Shown: positions 1-6,573 of the stretch, piece after piece
How the letters are laid out: each line of letters opens with the position of its first letter
Numbering within the stretch: the stretch's first letter is position 1
NCBI GenBank assembly: GCA_964449675.1
Contig: CAYVAR010000013.1
Location: 1 to 38,173 of the forward strand
DNA from: CAYVAR01 sp964449675
GTDB lineage: Bacteria; Patescibacteriota; Microgenomatia; UBA10105; UBA927
Length of the DNA: 38,173 nucleotides
Reading direction: 5' to 3'
The notes under the pieces: generated by a model
What the model was told of the DNA's origin: nothing
The model's input: the letters and a program-made list of their open reading frames with translations, nothing else
Database searches by the model: none
Position numbers and translations under genes: made by a program

Positions 1-31
1 TCTAGGCCGGGTGCGACTCCCGGCCCCGCAA
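1..31 (+). tRNA. 3' end of a tRNA (5' part outside window)
   Basis: A T-arm is readable: stem CCGGG/CCCGG (7-11 and 19-23) around the loop TGCGACT, followed by the acceptor strand CCCCGCA and discriminator A31. No CCA is encoded. The acceptor strand CCCCGCA plus A resembles initiator tRNA-Met, but the anticodon is outside the window, so the isotype is open. The loop has G where T55 is normally found, which is unusual. Confidence 0.6.
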
Positions 32-51
32 CAAGGAGCGAAGCGACGAAG

Positions 52-105
52 TGGTGAGCTTGTCGAACCACGCAGTCCTGAGCAAGTGGTGAGCTTGTCG
101 AACCA
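52..105. repeat. two identical 19-bp copies of a GTCGAA-type repeat
   Basis: TGGTGAGCTTGTCGAACCA occurs at 52-70 and again at 87-105, with a CCTGAGCAAG half-copy between them. Related GTCGAAG/CTGAGC elements recur at 3866, 7505, 19499, 36110 and 36683, several of them inside genes. Confidence 0.85.
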
Positions 106-136
106 TTGCCGAAGGACAAATCGTTATAATATCTCC

Positions 137-382
137 ATGTGGTTTGTTTATGTTCTCCTTTGCTCCGACGGAAGCCTTTATACCGGGGCCACTAATGATC
201 CACGCCAACGTTTTCTTGATCATAGAAATGACAAAGGCGGAGCGTATACCAGAAGTCATAAACCGGTAAAGATAGTATATCTTGAAAAATTACATACAAA
301 ATCAGAAGCCTTAAAACGCGAATTACAAATAAAAGGATGGACTAGAGAAATGAAGATTCGCCTCCTCAAGCTCACTATCTAA
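137..382 (+). CDS. GIY-YIG domain protein (UPF0213/YhbQ-like)
   Basis: An 81-aa single-domain GIY-YIG protein. The N-terminus MWFVYVLLCSDGSLYTGATN carries the variant GIY (VYVL) and YIG (YTG) motifs, followed by the usual R (DPRQRFLDH) and the GAYTRSHKP segment of the small family. Such proteins are structure-specific nucleases or DNA-repair accessories. The ATG at 137 was chosen over an upstream GTG at 11 because the upstream codons translate tRNA and repeat sequence and the family begins at this Met. A perfect TATAAT at 125-130 ends 6 nt before the ATG, so the mRNA may be leaderless. No good -35 is visible because repeat DNA lies there. Confidence 0.85.
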   Translation: MWFVYVLLCSDGSLYTGATNDPRQRFLDHRNDKGGAYTRSHKPVKIVYLEKLHTKSEALKRELQIKGWTREMKIRLLKLTI

Positions 383-392
383 ACATTGCATA

Positions 393-818
393 TTAATTCA
401 AGCTTCGTAGATATTGAAGAAATATAGCTGGGGTCAATGCGATAACTCCTAAATCATGCTTTATTTTTTCTCCTTTATAGTGCTTCATGTTATACGTAAT
501 GAGAAATGGTGATTTTGTTAAAAAAGCTCCAGCAACAACGTGAGCATCATTTGGATCAAGACAATACTTACTATATTTTTTAAATAATCTCTTTATCTTT
601 TCTGATAACCGTACAATCCTACATTTGTTTTGAAGTAATTTACTGAGAGCATTCTTTGCTATATGGAGCTCCTTTACTACTCTCTCTAGCTCATGAACTG
701 ATAAATCTGATAGGATTCGTACAATGGGTGCTTCAAATACTAGTATGTGCGCTGCACCAGTTTTTGATATGAGGGAAGAAATGATGACGTCAGAATCAAC
801 ATAAACGCGCGGAGACAT
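393..818 (-). CDS. PIN-domain nuclease, probable toxin
   Basis: A 141-aa PIN-domain protein. The N-terminus has the first acidic residue in a strand (YVDSDVIISSL), a central Glu (VHELERVV), and LDPNDAHVVAGAF as the C-terminal acidic motif, matching the metal-binding quartet of VapC-like RNases. It lies 3 nt behind an HTH-protein gene on the same strand, the arrangement of a toxin following its antitoxin. Family knowledge suggests RNA cleavage; the target cannot be read from sequence. The partner is an excisionase-type HTH protein rather than a classic VapB. Confidence 0.75.
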   Translation of the reverse strand: MSPRVYVDSDVIISSLISKTGAAHILVFEAPIVRILSDLSVHELERVVKELHIAKNALSKLLQNKCRIVRLSEKIKRLFKKYSKYCLDPNDAHVVAGAFLTKSPFLITYNMKHYKGEKIKHDLGVIALTPAIFLQYLRSLN

Positions 819-821
819 ACC

Positions 822-1076
822 TTATGTAGCTTTACGAGCTTTCGTCAGTGCTGCCTCGATTTTCGGAAGGTTTTTCTCATCCTCTTTCTGCGCTTCAAAC
901 AGATCGTTATCAAGCCCGGTAAAAACAAATGAAATCGAAGAAGCTGGAATGCGATACACTTTCCCGATTCGTTTCGCAACGATCTCTCCCCGTTCAATAA
1001 GGCTATATATGGTATTTTTAGACAACTGGAGCATAGTAGCAACTTGCTCCGGTGTGTATACTTTTGTACTAAACAT
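822..1076 (-). CDS. excisionase-family HTH protein, probable antitoxin
   Basis: An 84-aa protein starting MFSTKVYTPEQVATMLQLSK. It has a MerR-like/excisionase helix-turn-helix (helix pair about residues 6-30, then the wing GEIVAKRIGKVYRIP) and a charged C-terminal tail that could hold the PIN toxin. The ATG at 1076 is preferred over an upstream TTG/ATG in frame because the domain begins here and a promoter -10 box sits 6 nt upstream. It is probably the autoregulator of the HTH-PIN pair. Confidence 0.75.
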   Translation of the reverse strand: MFSTKVYTPEQVATMLQLSKNTIYSLIERGEIVAKRIGKVYRIPASSISFVFTGLDNDLFEAQKEDEKNLPKIEAALTKARKAT

Positions 1077-1111
1077 GACTGTTTTATACCAAACATAGTC
1101 AAACGTGTCAA
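1077..1111 (-). promoter_or_regulatory. promoter of HTH-PIN pair, leaderless
   Basis: On the minus strand TTGACA (1106-1111), a 17-nt spacer, and TATAAA (1083-1088), then 6 nt to the ATG. The predicted start point falls at or within a base or two of the start codon, leaving no room for a Shine-Dalgarno site. Confidence 0.7.
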
Positions 1112-1159
1112 TAAGCATATAATAAAAGGAGTTTTTCCCAAAGAAATCCCACTATAGGC

Positions 1160-1189
1160 TTGACAGTGCCTCTCTCTCTCAGCTACAAT
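1160..1189 (+). promoter_or_regulatory. sigma70-type promoter for the membrane protein at 1460
   Basis: TTGACA at 1160-1165, an 18-nt CT-rich spacer, and TACAAT at 1184-1189. It predicts a start near 1196 and a leader of about 264 nt. Confidence 0.55.
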
Positions 1190-1195
1190 CCTATC

Positions 1196-1459
1196 CAATG
1201 TAATCCATAAATAGCGCTCTTTGCTGCGCTTTTTTACTGGTAACATATCTATTTTTCTTGCACGTTAACAATCTGCGGAAAAGTCACTTCCTTAGTCGGC
1301 CAGTTGAGCTTGGAAAGAACCTTTCTTTTTAAGCTTCACTGGCTGATCTATTCACATAAGGAGGTGAACTATAAGTTCATTCAGCCAACTATCAGGAGTA
1401 TGCTCCCCAAGTACTTTGTATCCAGAACACGCAGTTCCAATTCACAAGGAGGTGACACA
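1196..1459 (+). promoter_or_regulatory. long structured leader with duplicated Shine-Dalgarno
   Basis: The leader contains a terminator-like hairpin, AGCGC(1213-1217)/GCGCT(1226-1230) followed by six T, and a larger stem-loop at 1298-1344 (GGCCAGT...ACTGGCT with an inner GAAAG/CTTTC). It also holds two similar Shine-Dalgarno blocks: AAGGAGGTGA near 1359, without a usable start behind it, and AAGGAGGTGA near 1447, in front of the ATG at 1460. This looks like an attenuated or translation-controlled leader. The function is inferred. Confidence 0.5.
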
Positions 1460-2035
1460 ATGGAACTATTACTCGTCGCTGGGATCTGGGTGTTAAACCT
1501 GATCATCAGCATCTGGAATTCGATCGCAACTGGCAATGTCTGGGTGGAGGCCAACCACGCCGGTGGCGGGCGCAAGTTCATGGCGTGGATCGGCTACCTC
1601 ATGGCCGGCCTGGGTTTCTCATGGAACATTCTGATCGTCATCACGTTCGTGCTACTGGCAAACGAGAAACTCACCTTGACCGAGGCAGAGGGCCTGCTAT
1701 CCCTCGGCTATATCGTCATGGTGCCTGGATTTCTGTTCGCGGGCTATGCCATCATGTTCAACAGCTGGGCGAACGCCTACCGCAAGAGGACGGTTGCAAA
1801 CTTCGGCGTGGCTGGCTACAACACGTTTGCCAATGCGTACAACACGTACCACGCCGTCAAGGATATGCCGGATGCTTTCCGCGCAGTCGCGAAGGTCTTC
1901 TCGGGCGGCAAGTCCGGCCGGAGCGCTTTCTTGCTCCTTCTCCTGCTCGCGAGTGTACTCGCAGGCTTCATCATCGCCGGCGTGATCGTGTGGCGTGTAG
2001 CCGCAAACGACGAACCGTTGCCTACCCAACGCTGA
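1460..2035 (+). CDS. four-TM membrane protein of unknown family
   Basis: A 191-aa protein I do not recognise. Hydrophobic segments lie at about residues 1-18, 38-64, 75-100 and 158-182, with a soluble loop (YRKRTVANFGVAGYNTF region, about 107-155) rich in Asn, Tyr and Ala between the last two. The strong Shine-Dalgarno AAGGAGGTG 6 nt upstream fixes the ATG at 1460; an upstream start at 1304 would run through leader structure. Codons are clearly GC-richer than in neighbouring genes, a trait shared with the membrane-protein genes at 6574 and 34489. It ends in TGA and a GC-rich terminator follows. The matching promoter, long leader and composition suggest a high-expression or recently acquired gene. 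Confidence 0.7.
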   Translation: MELLLVAGIWVLNLIISIWNSIATGNVWVEANHAGGGRKFMAWIGYLMAGLGFSWNILIVITFVLLANEKLTLTEAEGLLSLGYIVMVPGFLFAGYAIMFNSWANAYRKRTVANFGVAGYNTFANAYNTYHAVKDMPDAFRAVAKVFSGGKSGRSAFLLLLLLASVLAGFIIAGVIVWRVAANDEPLPTQR

Positions 2036-2061
2036 CCATATCCGCAGATGAACGTTGCAAG

Positions 2062-2122
2062 AGCCCCGCCGGCTGACTATGACCGAAAGGTCAATATTGT
2101 TTTCAGCTGGGCGGGGTTTCTT
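2062..2122 (+). terminator. branched GC-rich terminator
   Basis: GCCCCGCCGGCTGA (2063-2076) pairs with TCAGCTGGGCGGGG (2103-2116), followed by TTTCTT. A nested GACCGAAAGGTC tetraloop hairpin sits inside, giving a branched 3' structure for the gene ending at 2035. Confidence 0.7.
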
Positions 2123-2135
2123 GTATGCTTTTTAT

Positions 2136-2402
2136 TTAACTGGTAATTTCTCGTACGGGCTGATGATCTGCATTAGATCCCCTATCAACATGCTCTAAAC
2201 GATACACAATGACTTCTACATTATTTCCGGTAAGCCCAGGTAACCCAAGATAAAGTCGTCCACTCACCGGAGCTCCGCAACGCTCACAGGTACTAACAAA
2301 TGATTCGTACCTAACTACCGAAAAAAAATGATCCCAAAAACCATCTCTTTTCGGAGGTGCTAGCGGGGATCCGTCGGGACGACAAAGCTCGCTGTAGCGC
2401 AT
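2136..2402 (-). CDS. hypothetical protein with one CxxC
   Basis: An 88-aa ORF, unrecognised. It starts MRYSELCRPDGSPLAPPKRD and contains FVSTCERCGAPVSGRLYLG, a single CxxC knuckle that could be half of a zinc ribbon, followed by a beta-like stretch. The start at 2402 is the second Met of the frame and no clear Shine-Dalgarno is visible. It is convergent with the membrane protein upstream. It may be a diverged or decayed gene. Confidence 0.4.
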   Translation of the reverse strand: MRYSELCRPDGSPLAPPKRDGFWDHFFSVVRYESFVSTCERCGAPVSGRLYLGLPGLTGNNVEVIVYRLEHVDRGSNADHQPVREITS

Positions 2403-2631
2403 GATCACCGCTTTGTACCGTAAATCGCGGAGGAAAGTCAAATTTTATTGCCTTTTTTAGCTTCTTTTCGTACAATAAAAACCGTAAATAGTTTATTAAC
2501 ACTTCGAGATTCTCGATATAGCTATATAAACAGACTATAAATCCGTCGCGAGCGTGCAGTACAAGGGGGAATAGCTCGCGACACAAATGAGGGAAAATCG
2601 TCGGGAAAAAACCGTAGGTTTTGTCCCGGAA

Positions 2632-2703
2632 GCCAGCGTAGCTCATTGGCAGAGCAGTGCCTTCATAAGGCATTGGTAGCAGGTTCGATCCCTGCCGCTG
2701 GTA
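2632..2703 (+). tRNA. tRNA with CAU anticodon (Met, or Ile2 if lysidine-modified)
   Basis: A complete cloverleaf: acceptor GCCAGCG/CGCTGGT (terminal G-U pair), D-arm GCTC/GAGC, anticodon stem GTGCC/GGCAT with loop TTCATAA, T-arm GCAGG TTCGATC CCTGC, discriminator A2703, no encoded CCA. CAU can be elongator Met or Ile(k2C). Because a tRNA-Ile(UAU) is present at 6236-6307, Met is the simpler reading. Confidence 0.9.
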
Positions 2704-2792
2704 CTCATTCGTCAATTCGATGCTTCGTTATTAGTTAATTCGCTTTTATTCGAATTTACGAAATAACGAATTGACGAATTAACGCTTTTAAA
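2704..2792. repeat. AT-rich inverted repeat of the TAACGAATT family
   Basis: ATTCGTCAATTCG... at the left pairs with ...CGAATTGACGAAT at the right, with further GTTAATTCG/TAACGAATT units inside. The same units recur at 18421-18500. The repeat lies between the tRNA and the convergent ftsB-like gene and may also act as a weak terminator. Confidence 0.7.
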
Positions 2793-2798
2793 CTTTTT

Positions 2799-3158
2799 TC
2801 AGAAGAAAAGCCTCCACCATCTTTTCCAATTCGGCGTTTGTTCTTCTTTGTCTTGATTTAATTGGTCATTGGTCATTGAGATTTGAGATTTTGGCATGAG
2901 TACTATCTTCTCCCCTTCTTTGACCATATTTAACTTCTCCCTTGCTTGCTCCTCTATATACTGGGGAGTTTGTGCCTCGGCAAGCTCGCGCTTGAGGCGC
3001 TCATTTTCGCTTTTGATCCGTTCAAACACGAGTTTGCGCTCAGACACAATATCTCTTTTCTTCCAAAGCGAGTAAATCGATTGCGGAAGCGTGACAATAA
3101 CAAGTAGGCTAGCGATAAAAATTATAAGTCGAAAAAGCTTGCTTCGAACGTATCTCAT
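2799..3158 (-). CDS. septum formation initiator family protein (FtsB/DivIC-like)
   Basis: A 119-aa protein with a short basic N-terminus, one transmembrane helix (about residues 10-30, LIIFIASLLVIVTL), then a coiled coil (about 38-65: ERKLVFERIKSENERLKREL) and the family tail PQYIEEQAREKLNMVKEGE, in which the sequence after the coil matches the FtsB/DivIC domain. It is a bitopic divisome scaffold that links FtsL and FtsQ-type partners. The C-terminal 25 residues contain MTNDQLNQ, encoded by ATTGGTCATTGGTCATT-type repeat DNA (2860-2890), so the tail is probably repeat-derived. Confidence 0.85.
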   Translation of the reverse strand: MRYVRSKLFRLIIFIASLLVIVTLPQSIYSLWKKRDIVSERKLVFERIKSENERLKRELAEAQTPQYIEEQAREKLNMVKEGEKIVLMPKSQISMTNDQLNQDKEEQTPNWKRWWRLFF

Positions 3159-3285
3159 AGATATGGGTATTGCTCCTTAGCTTTTTGTATGATATTATAG
3201 GGTATTAGTCCAGTCGTTAAGGCCACTGCGTCGCCCTAAATCCTAACTGATGTAAGCGATGCTTGTGTGACCCTTTGGTAAACCT

Positions 3286-4188
3286 ATGACAACCGTAGAT
3301 CTGAAAAGTGCCCATAACCAATTTATTGAATATCTCTCCTCGCGCAGGCGTGCCCGCGCTACTATCGTAGCATACGGCAAAGACATAGAACAACTCACCC
3401 AATTTTTGACAAATCTTGGCAAAAAAACGATAGCAGAAGTGACTCGAGATGAACTTGAGGCGTTTCTCAAAAAGTTAGGCAGCGATAACTATACGCCCAA
3501 ATCTGTCTCTCGTAAAATCAATTCGATAAAAACCTTTTTTCGTTTCCTAAAGGCCAATAGTATTGTCAAAACCGATCCGACCATCGAGATCGAACATCCC
3601 AAATACGAGGTCAAGCCGCCTCGTATTTTATCTAAACTGGAATACCGGGCGCTTCGCGACGCCTGCCGCGGAGACATCCGTACCTATGCCATTGTTGAAC
3701 TATTTTTACAAACAGGCATACGTATCGGAGAGCTCGCAAACTTAGCTACAGATGATGTCAAAGAAATCGAGCTTCATATCGCTTCCCAGGAAGGCCACGA
3801 AGAACGTATGGTACCGCTCAATAAAGCGGGCAAAGAAGCACTCGCTCACTATCTTGAAGTCCGTAGCCCTTCGACAGGGGCTTCGACTGAGCTTAAGCCG
3901 ACGTCCTCAGGGCAGGCAAATAAAGCACTCTTTATCACTAAAACCGGCAAACCCCTTCTGATTCGAAACATTAGAACCGCAATCGACCGATACTTTCGTA
4001 TCGCAGGCATTGACGGAGCTAAGGTTAATGACCTCCGCCACACCTTCATCGCCCACCATCTGATGGCTGGGACACCCATTACGACATTAAGTAAACTCGT
4101 CGGCCATAAACGCCTCTCCACAACCGAAAAGTACCTCGAACTCGTCAAAGACAAACAGACGGAAAACGTAAAACTGGAGGAGCTTTAA
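3286..4188 (+). CDS. Xer-like tyrosine recombinase with altered active site
   Basis: A 300-aa protein of XerC/XerD length: SAM-like core-binding domain (about 5-92) and a catalytic domain (about 112-290). R146 (TGIRIGEL), R251 (LRHTF), H274 (LVGHKRLS) and Y283 (EKYLEL) occupy the family positions with standard spacing. Two usual catalytic residues are missing: the first His of HxxR is Asn248 (VNDLRH), and the beta-hairpin Lys position aligns to Glu169 (SQEGHEERMVPL). Residues about 193-209 are encoded by a GTCGAAG-type repeat and enlarge a loop. It could resolve chromosome dimers, serve a mobile element, or be impaired. It overlaps the next gene by one base (TAATG), so translation is coupled. 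Confidence 0.85.
   Translation: MTTVDLKSAHNQFIEYLSSRRRARATIVAYGKDIEQLTQFLTNLGKKTIAEVTRDELEAFLKKLGSDNYTPKSVSRKINSIKTFFRFLKANSIVKTDPTIEIEHPKYEVKPPRILSKLEYRALRDACRGDIRTYAIVELFLQTGIRIGELANLATDDVKEIELHIASQEGHEERMVPLNKAGKEALAHYLEVRSPSTGASTELKPTSSGQANKALFITKTGKPLLIRNIRTAIDRYFRIAGIDGAKVNDLRHTFIAHHLMAGTPITTLSKLVGHKRLSTTEKYLELVKDKQTENVKLEEL
3866..3913. repeat. GTCGAAG-family repeat inside the recombinase gene
   Basis: The segment runs from GCCCTTCGAC to CCTCAGGGC, with CTTCGACTGAGC in the middle. It keeps the reading frame and adds about 16 residues (SPSTGASTELKPTSSG) in a loop before the ALFITKTGKPL strand. Confidence 0.8.
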
Positions 4189-4514
4189 TGTCTTCAGAAA
4201 ATCGGGTATGCCCAATTACAGGAGATCATTGTGAAAACCTTGAATGCAACAAACCTGCTATAACAGAGGGGAAAGAACCGTGTCTGGGCGCGGCTGATGA
4301 ACTTGTTGTTACTTACCAGACACTTATTAATAAATTTGTACCAGGAGGCACTATTGCTACCGAGGCTCAAACTGCACAGATTGAACAATATTTTCTTCCT
4401 CAGCTACAAACGGTTGCAGATCAACTCAGTATAGATGCTTCCTTGTTACTCAGTCGTGTTCAAGATAGAATGACTGGTCAAGATTCAGCAGACTTATTCG
4501 GATATCCTAGCTGA
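4188..4514 (+). CDS. hypothetical protein with Cys-rich N-terminus
   Basis: A 108-aa protein I do not recognise. The first 32 residues hold four Cys (CPITGDHCENLEC and a fourth in EPCLGAAD), a possible metal or Fe-S site, followed by helices of an alpha-rich domain. The ATG overlaps the stop of the recombinase gene (TAATG), which fixes the start and implies co-translation. Its 3' end overlaps the convergent idi gene by 37 nt. Confidence 0.6.
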   Translation: MSSENRVCPITGDHCENLECNKPAITEGKEPCLGAADELVVTYQTLINKFVPGGTIATEAQTAQIEQYFLPQLQTVADQLSIDASLLLSRVQDRMTGQDSADLFGYPS

Positions 4515-5026
4515 GAAAGAAGTTCTGCTTCTTCTCGACACCACGGTGAATACGTATCTGGATTTTTTTTAATATCTTCCAAAAACTCTTCCCACTTCAT
4601 CCACTTCCACTCCTCCACTTCATTCCTATCAGGTTTTGGATCAACATCAGCGTAAGCGACAAGGATCGGGCAGATTTCATTTTCTACAATGCCATTTTTG
4701 TCGGCAAATCGATACCGATATGGCGCAACTTCTTCAATATCTTTCAATTCATAATTCATAATTCTTAATTCATAATTCAAGCGGCGCTTCGCCGCCTCCA
4801 CTGCGCTCTCCCCCGGCCCCGGGTGGCCGCAGGCGGTGTTTGTCCACACGCCCGGAAATGCCTTTTTACTTTTAGCTCGCTTGGTGAGAAGTAATTCGTT
4901 TTTACTATTAAATAAAAACAACGAAAACCCGCGGTGGAGCGGGGTGTCCATTGTGTGAACGGTATCCTTGAGGGCAGTACCGATTTCGTTGTTATTTTCG
5001 TCAACTAAAACTACCAATTCGTTCAT
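4478..5026 (-). CDS. idi: isopentenyl-diphosphate delta-isomerase type 1
   Basis: A 182-aa Nudix-fold isomerase interconverting IPP and DMAPP. Key motifs: TNTACGHPGPGE with catalytic Cys66, the metal-binding His ligands (LHRGFSLFLF, CGHP), the Nudix-like helix ESAVEAAKRRL, IVENEICP with Glu115/Glu117, and SPWCREE. Residues 84-96 (NYELRIMNYELKD) are encoded by a simple AATTCATA-type repeat (4744-4779). This stretch is about the length of the E. coli Idi segment recalled from memory, so the repeat seems to have replaced native sequence rather than lengthened it. No other isoprenoid gene is in the window. The tail overlaps the 3' end of the gene at 4188. Confidence 0.93.
   Translation of the reverse strand: MNELVVLVDENNNEIGTALKDTVHTMDTPLHRGFSLFLFNSKNELLLTKRAKSKKAFPGVWTNTACGHPGPGESAVEAAKRRLNYELRIMNYELKDIEEVAPYRYRFADKNGIVENEICPILVAYADVDPKPDRNEVEEWKWMKWEEFLEDIKKNPDTYSPWCREEAELLSQLGYPNKSAES
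4744..4779. repeat. AATTCATA simple repeat inside idi
   Basis: On the plus strand AATTCATAATTCATAATTC, then TTAATTCATAATTC. It is read in frame as NYELRIMNYEL in IPP isomerase. Confidence 0.8.
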
Positions 5027-5065
5027 CCGAATGTTTGTTTACAGGTTCTTTTTTCTCTAAATATG

Positions 5066-5518
5066 TCACTCCGGCTTTTGAAATACCAATCTATACCCGG
5101 GAATTGGATACGGACTGCTGTCAAGCGTCTCTTGTTCTATTAACGTAAACCGCCTTTGCTCTGTAAATGGCCCGACGATGTATCGATTCGGATTTTCTAC
5201 TGGTGTATTATCATCAATCACGGTTACGATACCACCCGGCTTTAATACTCGATGAAAAAGAGCTGCCCATCGCACCATTTCGTAGTAATTCGCTGCTAAG
5301 GGTACGGGGACATTAAACGTGTAATCCCCAAGACACCTTTTTACCCTTTCTCCAGGATATCCTAATACATTCGCAAGATAGATCTCATCAATTGTTTCTG
5401 GTAGTACACCTACAAACTTATTCCACTCCCCTTCTTCTACTTCCAACACATCTTCTCGCCCGACCCAATCCTGCCGAGGTAACCCTCCCGGTCCAATTTC
5501 AATTCTGTTAATTGGCAT
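5066..5518 (-). CDS. class I SAM methyltransferase-like protein, short
   Basis: A 150-aa protein. IEIGPGG near the N-terminus resembles the glycine loop of motif I. IDEIYLANVLGYP resembles motif IV, and FHRVLKPGGIVTVIDD is the RVLKPGG segment typical of Methyltransf_11. The protein is shorter than most family members, and the acidic end of motif II is only approximate (VLEVEEGEW). I chose ATG 5518; an in-frame ATG at 5557 lies inside tRNA-like DNA. The substrate is unknown. It is the last gene before the tRNA-derived repeat at 5549-5577. Confidence 0.65.
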   Translation of the reverse strand: MPINRIEIGPGGLPRQDWVGREDVLEVEEGEWNKFVGVLPETIDEIYLANVLGYPGERVKRCLGDYTFNVPVPLAANYYEMVRWAALFHRVLKPGGIVTVIDDNTPVENPNRYIVGPFTEQRRFTLIEQETLDSSPYPIPGYRLVFQKPE

Positions 5519-5548
5519 AGAACAATGAGTCTCACGCTTCTTGTAGTT

Positions 5549-5577
5549 CGCCCGCATGGTGACGATCCAAGTACCTA
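5549..5577 (-). repeat. copy of the 3' end of tRNA-Ile (att-like)
   Basis: The minus-strand read GTACTTGGATCGTCACCATG then CGGGCG matches variable region, T-arm and acceptor of the tRNA at 6236-6307 with only a couple of differences (CCATG for CCAAG). It lies in the same orientation 687 bp from the tRNA, with two genes between. It is either a tRNA remnant or the distal attachment site of a small integrated element. Confidence 0.75.
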
Positions 5578-5584
5578 GAGTAAC

Positions 5585-5989
5585 TCACCTTTTCCGAAAT
5601 TCTATCGTCCTATCGTGCTCTCTAAATGTGACGTCAAACGCATCAAACACATCCGCTCTCCCTAAAAGCGGTGGCACGTCCTCTATAAGCGCCCATGCCA
5701 TCTTCACGGAAAACTCATGAGCTCCAATACGCATAGTCGCCTTACTATAGACAACCGGCACGCTGCCGCGTATACCGCCAATCTGCTCTACATGGTCATC
5801 CCGAACATGAAACCCAAGGAGTTTTCCCAAGGAAAGAGGCACCATCGTGACGTCTGCACCTGAATCAATATAGGGATGAAACTCAATCCATGCCCCGAAA
5901 GACGATTTTAGAAAAACATCCGCCACCGGCCGCAACACTGTTCCCCGCCTAAGACCAAGCGACTCCTCTTTATAGTGAAAAACGATCAT
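5585..5989 (-). CDS. retropepsin-like aspartic protease domain protein
   Basis: A 134-aa single-lobe pepsin/retropepsin fold. FHPYIDSGADVTMVPLSLGK carries the catalytic D-[ST]-G-A motif, and PPLLGRADVFDAFDVTF is the second hallmark (hydrophobic-G-R-D). Such proteins act as homodimers. No signal peptide is seen, so it is cytoplasmic. It overlaps the DUF5678 gene upstream by 4 nt (ATGA), an obligate operon pair. The substrate is unknown; catalytic activity is inferred from the intact DSG. Confidence 0.8.
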   Translation of the reverse strand: MIVFHYKEESLGLRRGTVLRPVADVFLKSSFGAWIEFHPYIDSGADVTMVPLSLGKLLGFHVRDDHVEQIGGIRGSVPVVYSKATMRIGAHEFSVKMAWALIEDVPPLLGRADVFDAFDVTFREHDRTIEFRKR

Positions 5990-6210
5990 ACGGAAAACAA
6001 AAGTACGAGCATCTGCTCGTCTGGGGTTTTGGCAAGAGAAATATCTTTCGCACTCGTCTTTTTTTGCGCTGCTTTATAGACTTTTTGCGCGTCTGCCCCG
6101 TGCGCTACCACTTTATCTCCCGCAATTGCAATCCACTCCCCTTTATACTGCGAGGTATCGGTACGCAGAAAAAAATTGTAGTTTGGTGAAACTGCCGTCT
6201 TCTGTTTCAT
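5986..6210 (-). CDS. DUF5678 family protein
   Basis: A 74-aa protein with the family core YKGEWIAIAGDKVVAHG followed by a helix (AQKVYKAAQKK) and a strand ending LVLLFSV. Function is unknown for the family. Its stop overlaps the start of the retropepsin-like gene. The pair sits directly downstream of tRNA-Ile, between it and the tRNA-derived repeat. Confidence 0.8.
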   Translation of the reverse strand: MKQKTAVSPNYNFFLRTDTSQYKGEWIAIAGDKVVAHGADAQKVYKAAQKKTSAKDISLAKTPDEQMLVLLFSV

Positions 6211-6235
6211 ACGAGGAAGTATAACAGATTATGAG

Positions 6236-6307
6236 TGGGCCCGCTTGGTGACGATCCAAGTACCCCCGTCTTATAAGGACGATGCTCTACCGATGAGCTA
6301 CGGGCCC
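6236..6307 (-). tRNA. tRNA-Ile(UAU)
   Basis: A 72-nt cloverleaf: acceptor GGGCCCG/CGGGCCC, D-arm GCTC/GAGC, anticodon stem TCGTC/GACGG with loop CTTATAA (anticodon TAU), variable GGGTA, T-arm CTTGG ATCGTCA CCAAG, discriminator A. Two oddities: Ile(UAU) is uncommon in bacteria, which normally read AUA with lysidine-modified CAU; and positions 54 and 58 are A and T, the reverse of the conserved T54-A58 pair. Confidence 0.85.
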
Positions 6308-6355
6308 TTCATAACTATCTGATTATCCAATAATTTTATCCTCAAATCAATAAAG

Positions 6356-6384
6356 TTGACTTTCTTGAGAGAGAGAGGTATTAT
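6356..6384 (+). promoter_or_regulatory. sigma70-type promoter for the membrane protein at 6574
   Basis: TTGACT (6356-6361), a 17-nt GA-rich spacer, and TATTAT (6379-6384). The predicted start is near 6391. Confidence 0.6.
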
Positions 6385-6390
6385 GGGCCG

Positions 6391-6573
6391 TTTGCTCTTT
6401 CCCATCAGTCCCGCTGAGCGGGACACTATACTCGCCTCAATATCCCCTAACTTCAGTTGAATCTTAAGCGATGCGCATGCATAAGATTCGGCAACGAACG
6501 CTCTCCTGGCCCAAGCAGCAGGAAAAGACGTTCGGAAGTAAAGGAATTATTGTGGCTAGAAAGGAGAACTGCC
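6391..6573 (+). promoter_or_regulatory. structured 5' leader, about 183 nt
   Basis: Two perfect hairpins are visible: GTCCCGC/GCGGGAC with loop TGA (6408-6424), and GAATCTTA/TAAGATTC (6459-6489) enclosing ATGCGCAT. AAAGGAGA at 6560-6567 is the ribosome binding site. The leader has the same length class as the one at 35065-35246. Confidence 0.55.

Noticed and set aside
52..105. CRISPR array
   Set aside because: Only two 19-bp copies with a 16-bp gap made of related repeat sequence, no cas genes; the same unit is dispersed through the window.
1304..1459. Longer N-terminus for the membrane protein at 1460
   Set aside because: This part is leader with hairpins and two Shine-Dalgarno blocks; the ATG at 1460 has an ideal ribosome site.
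3180..3285. tRNA-like stretch GTATTAGTCCAGTCGTTAAG upstream of the recombinase
   Set aside because: A D-arm-like piece is visible but no anticodon stem, T-arm or acceptor pairing could be found.
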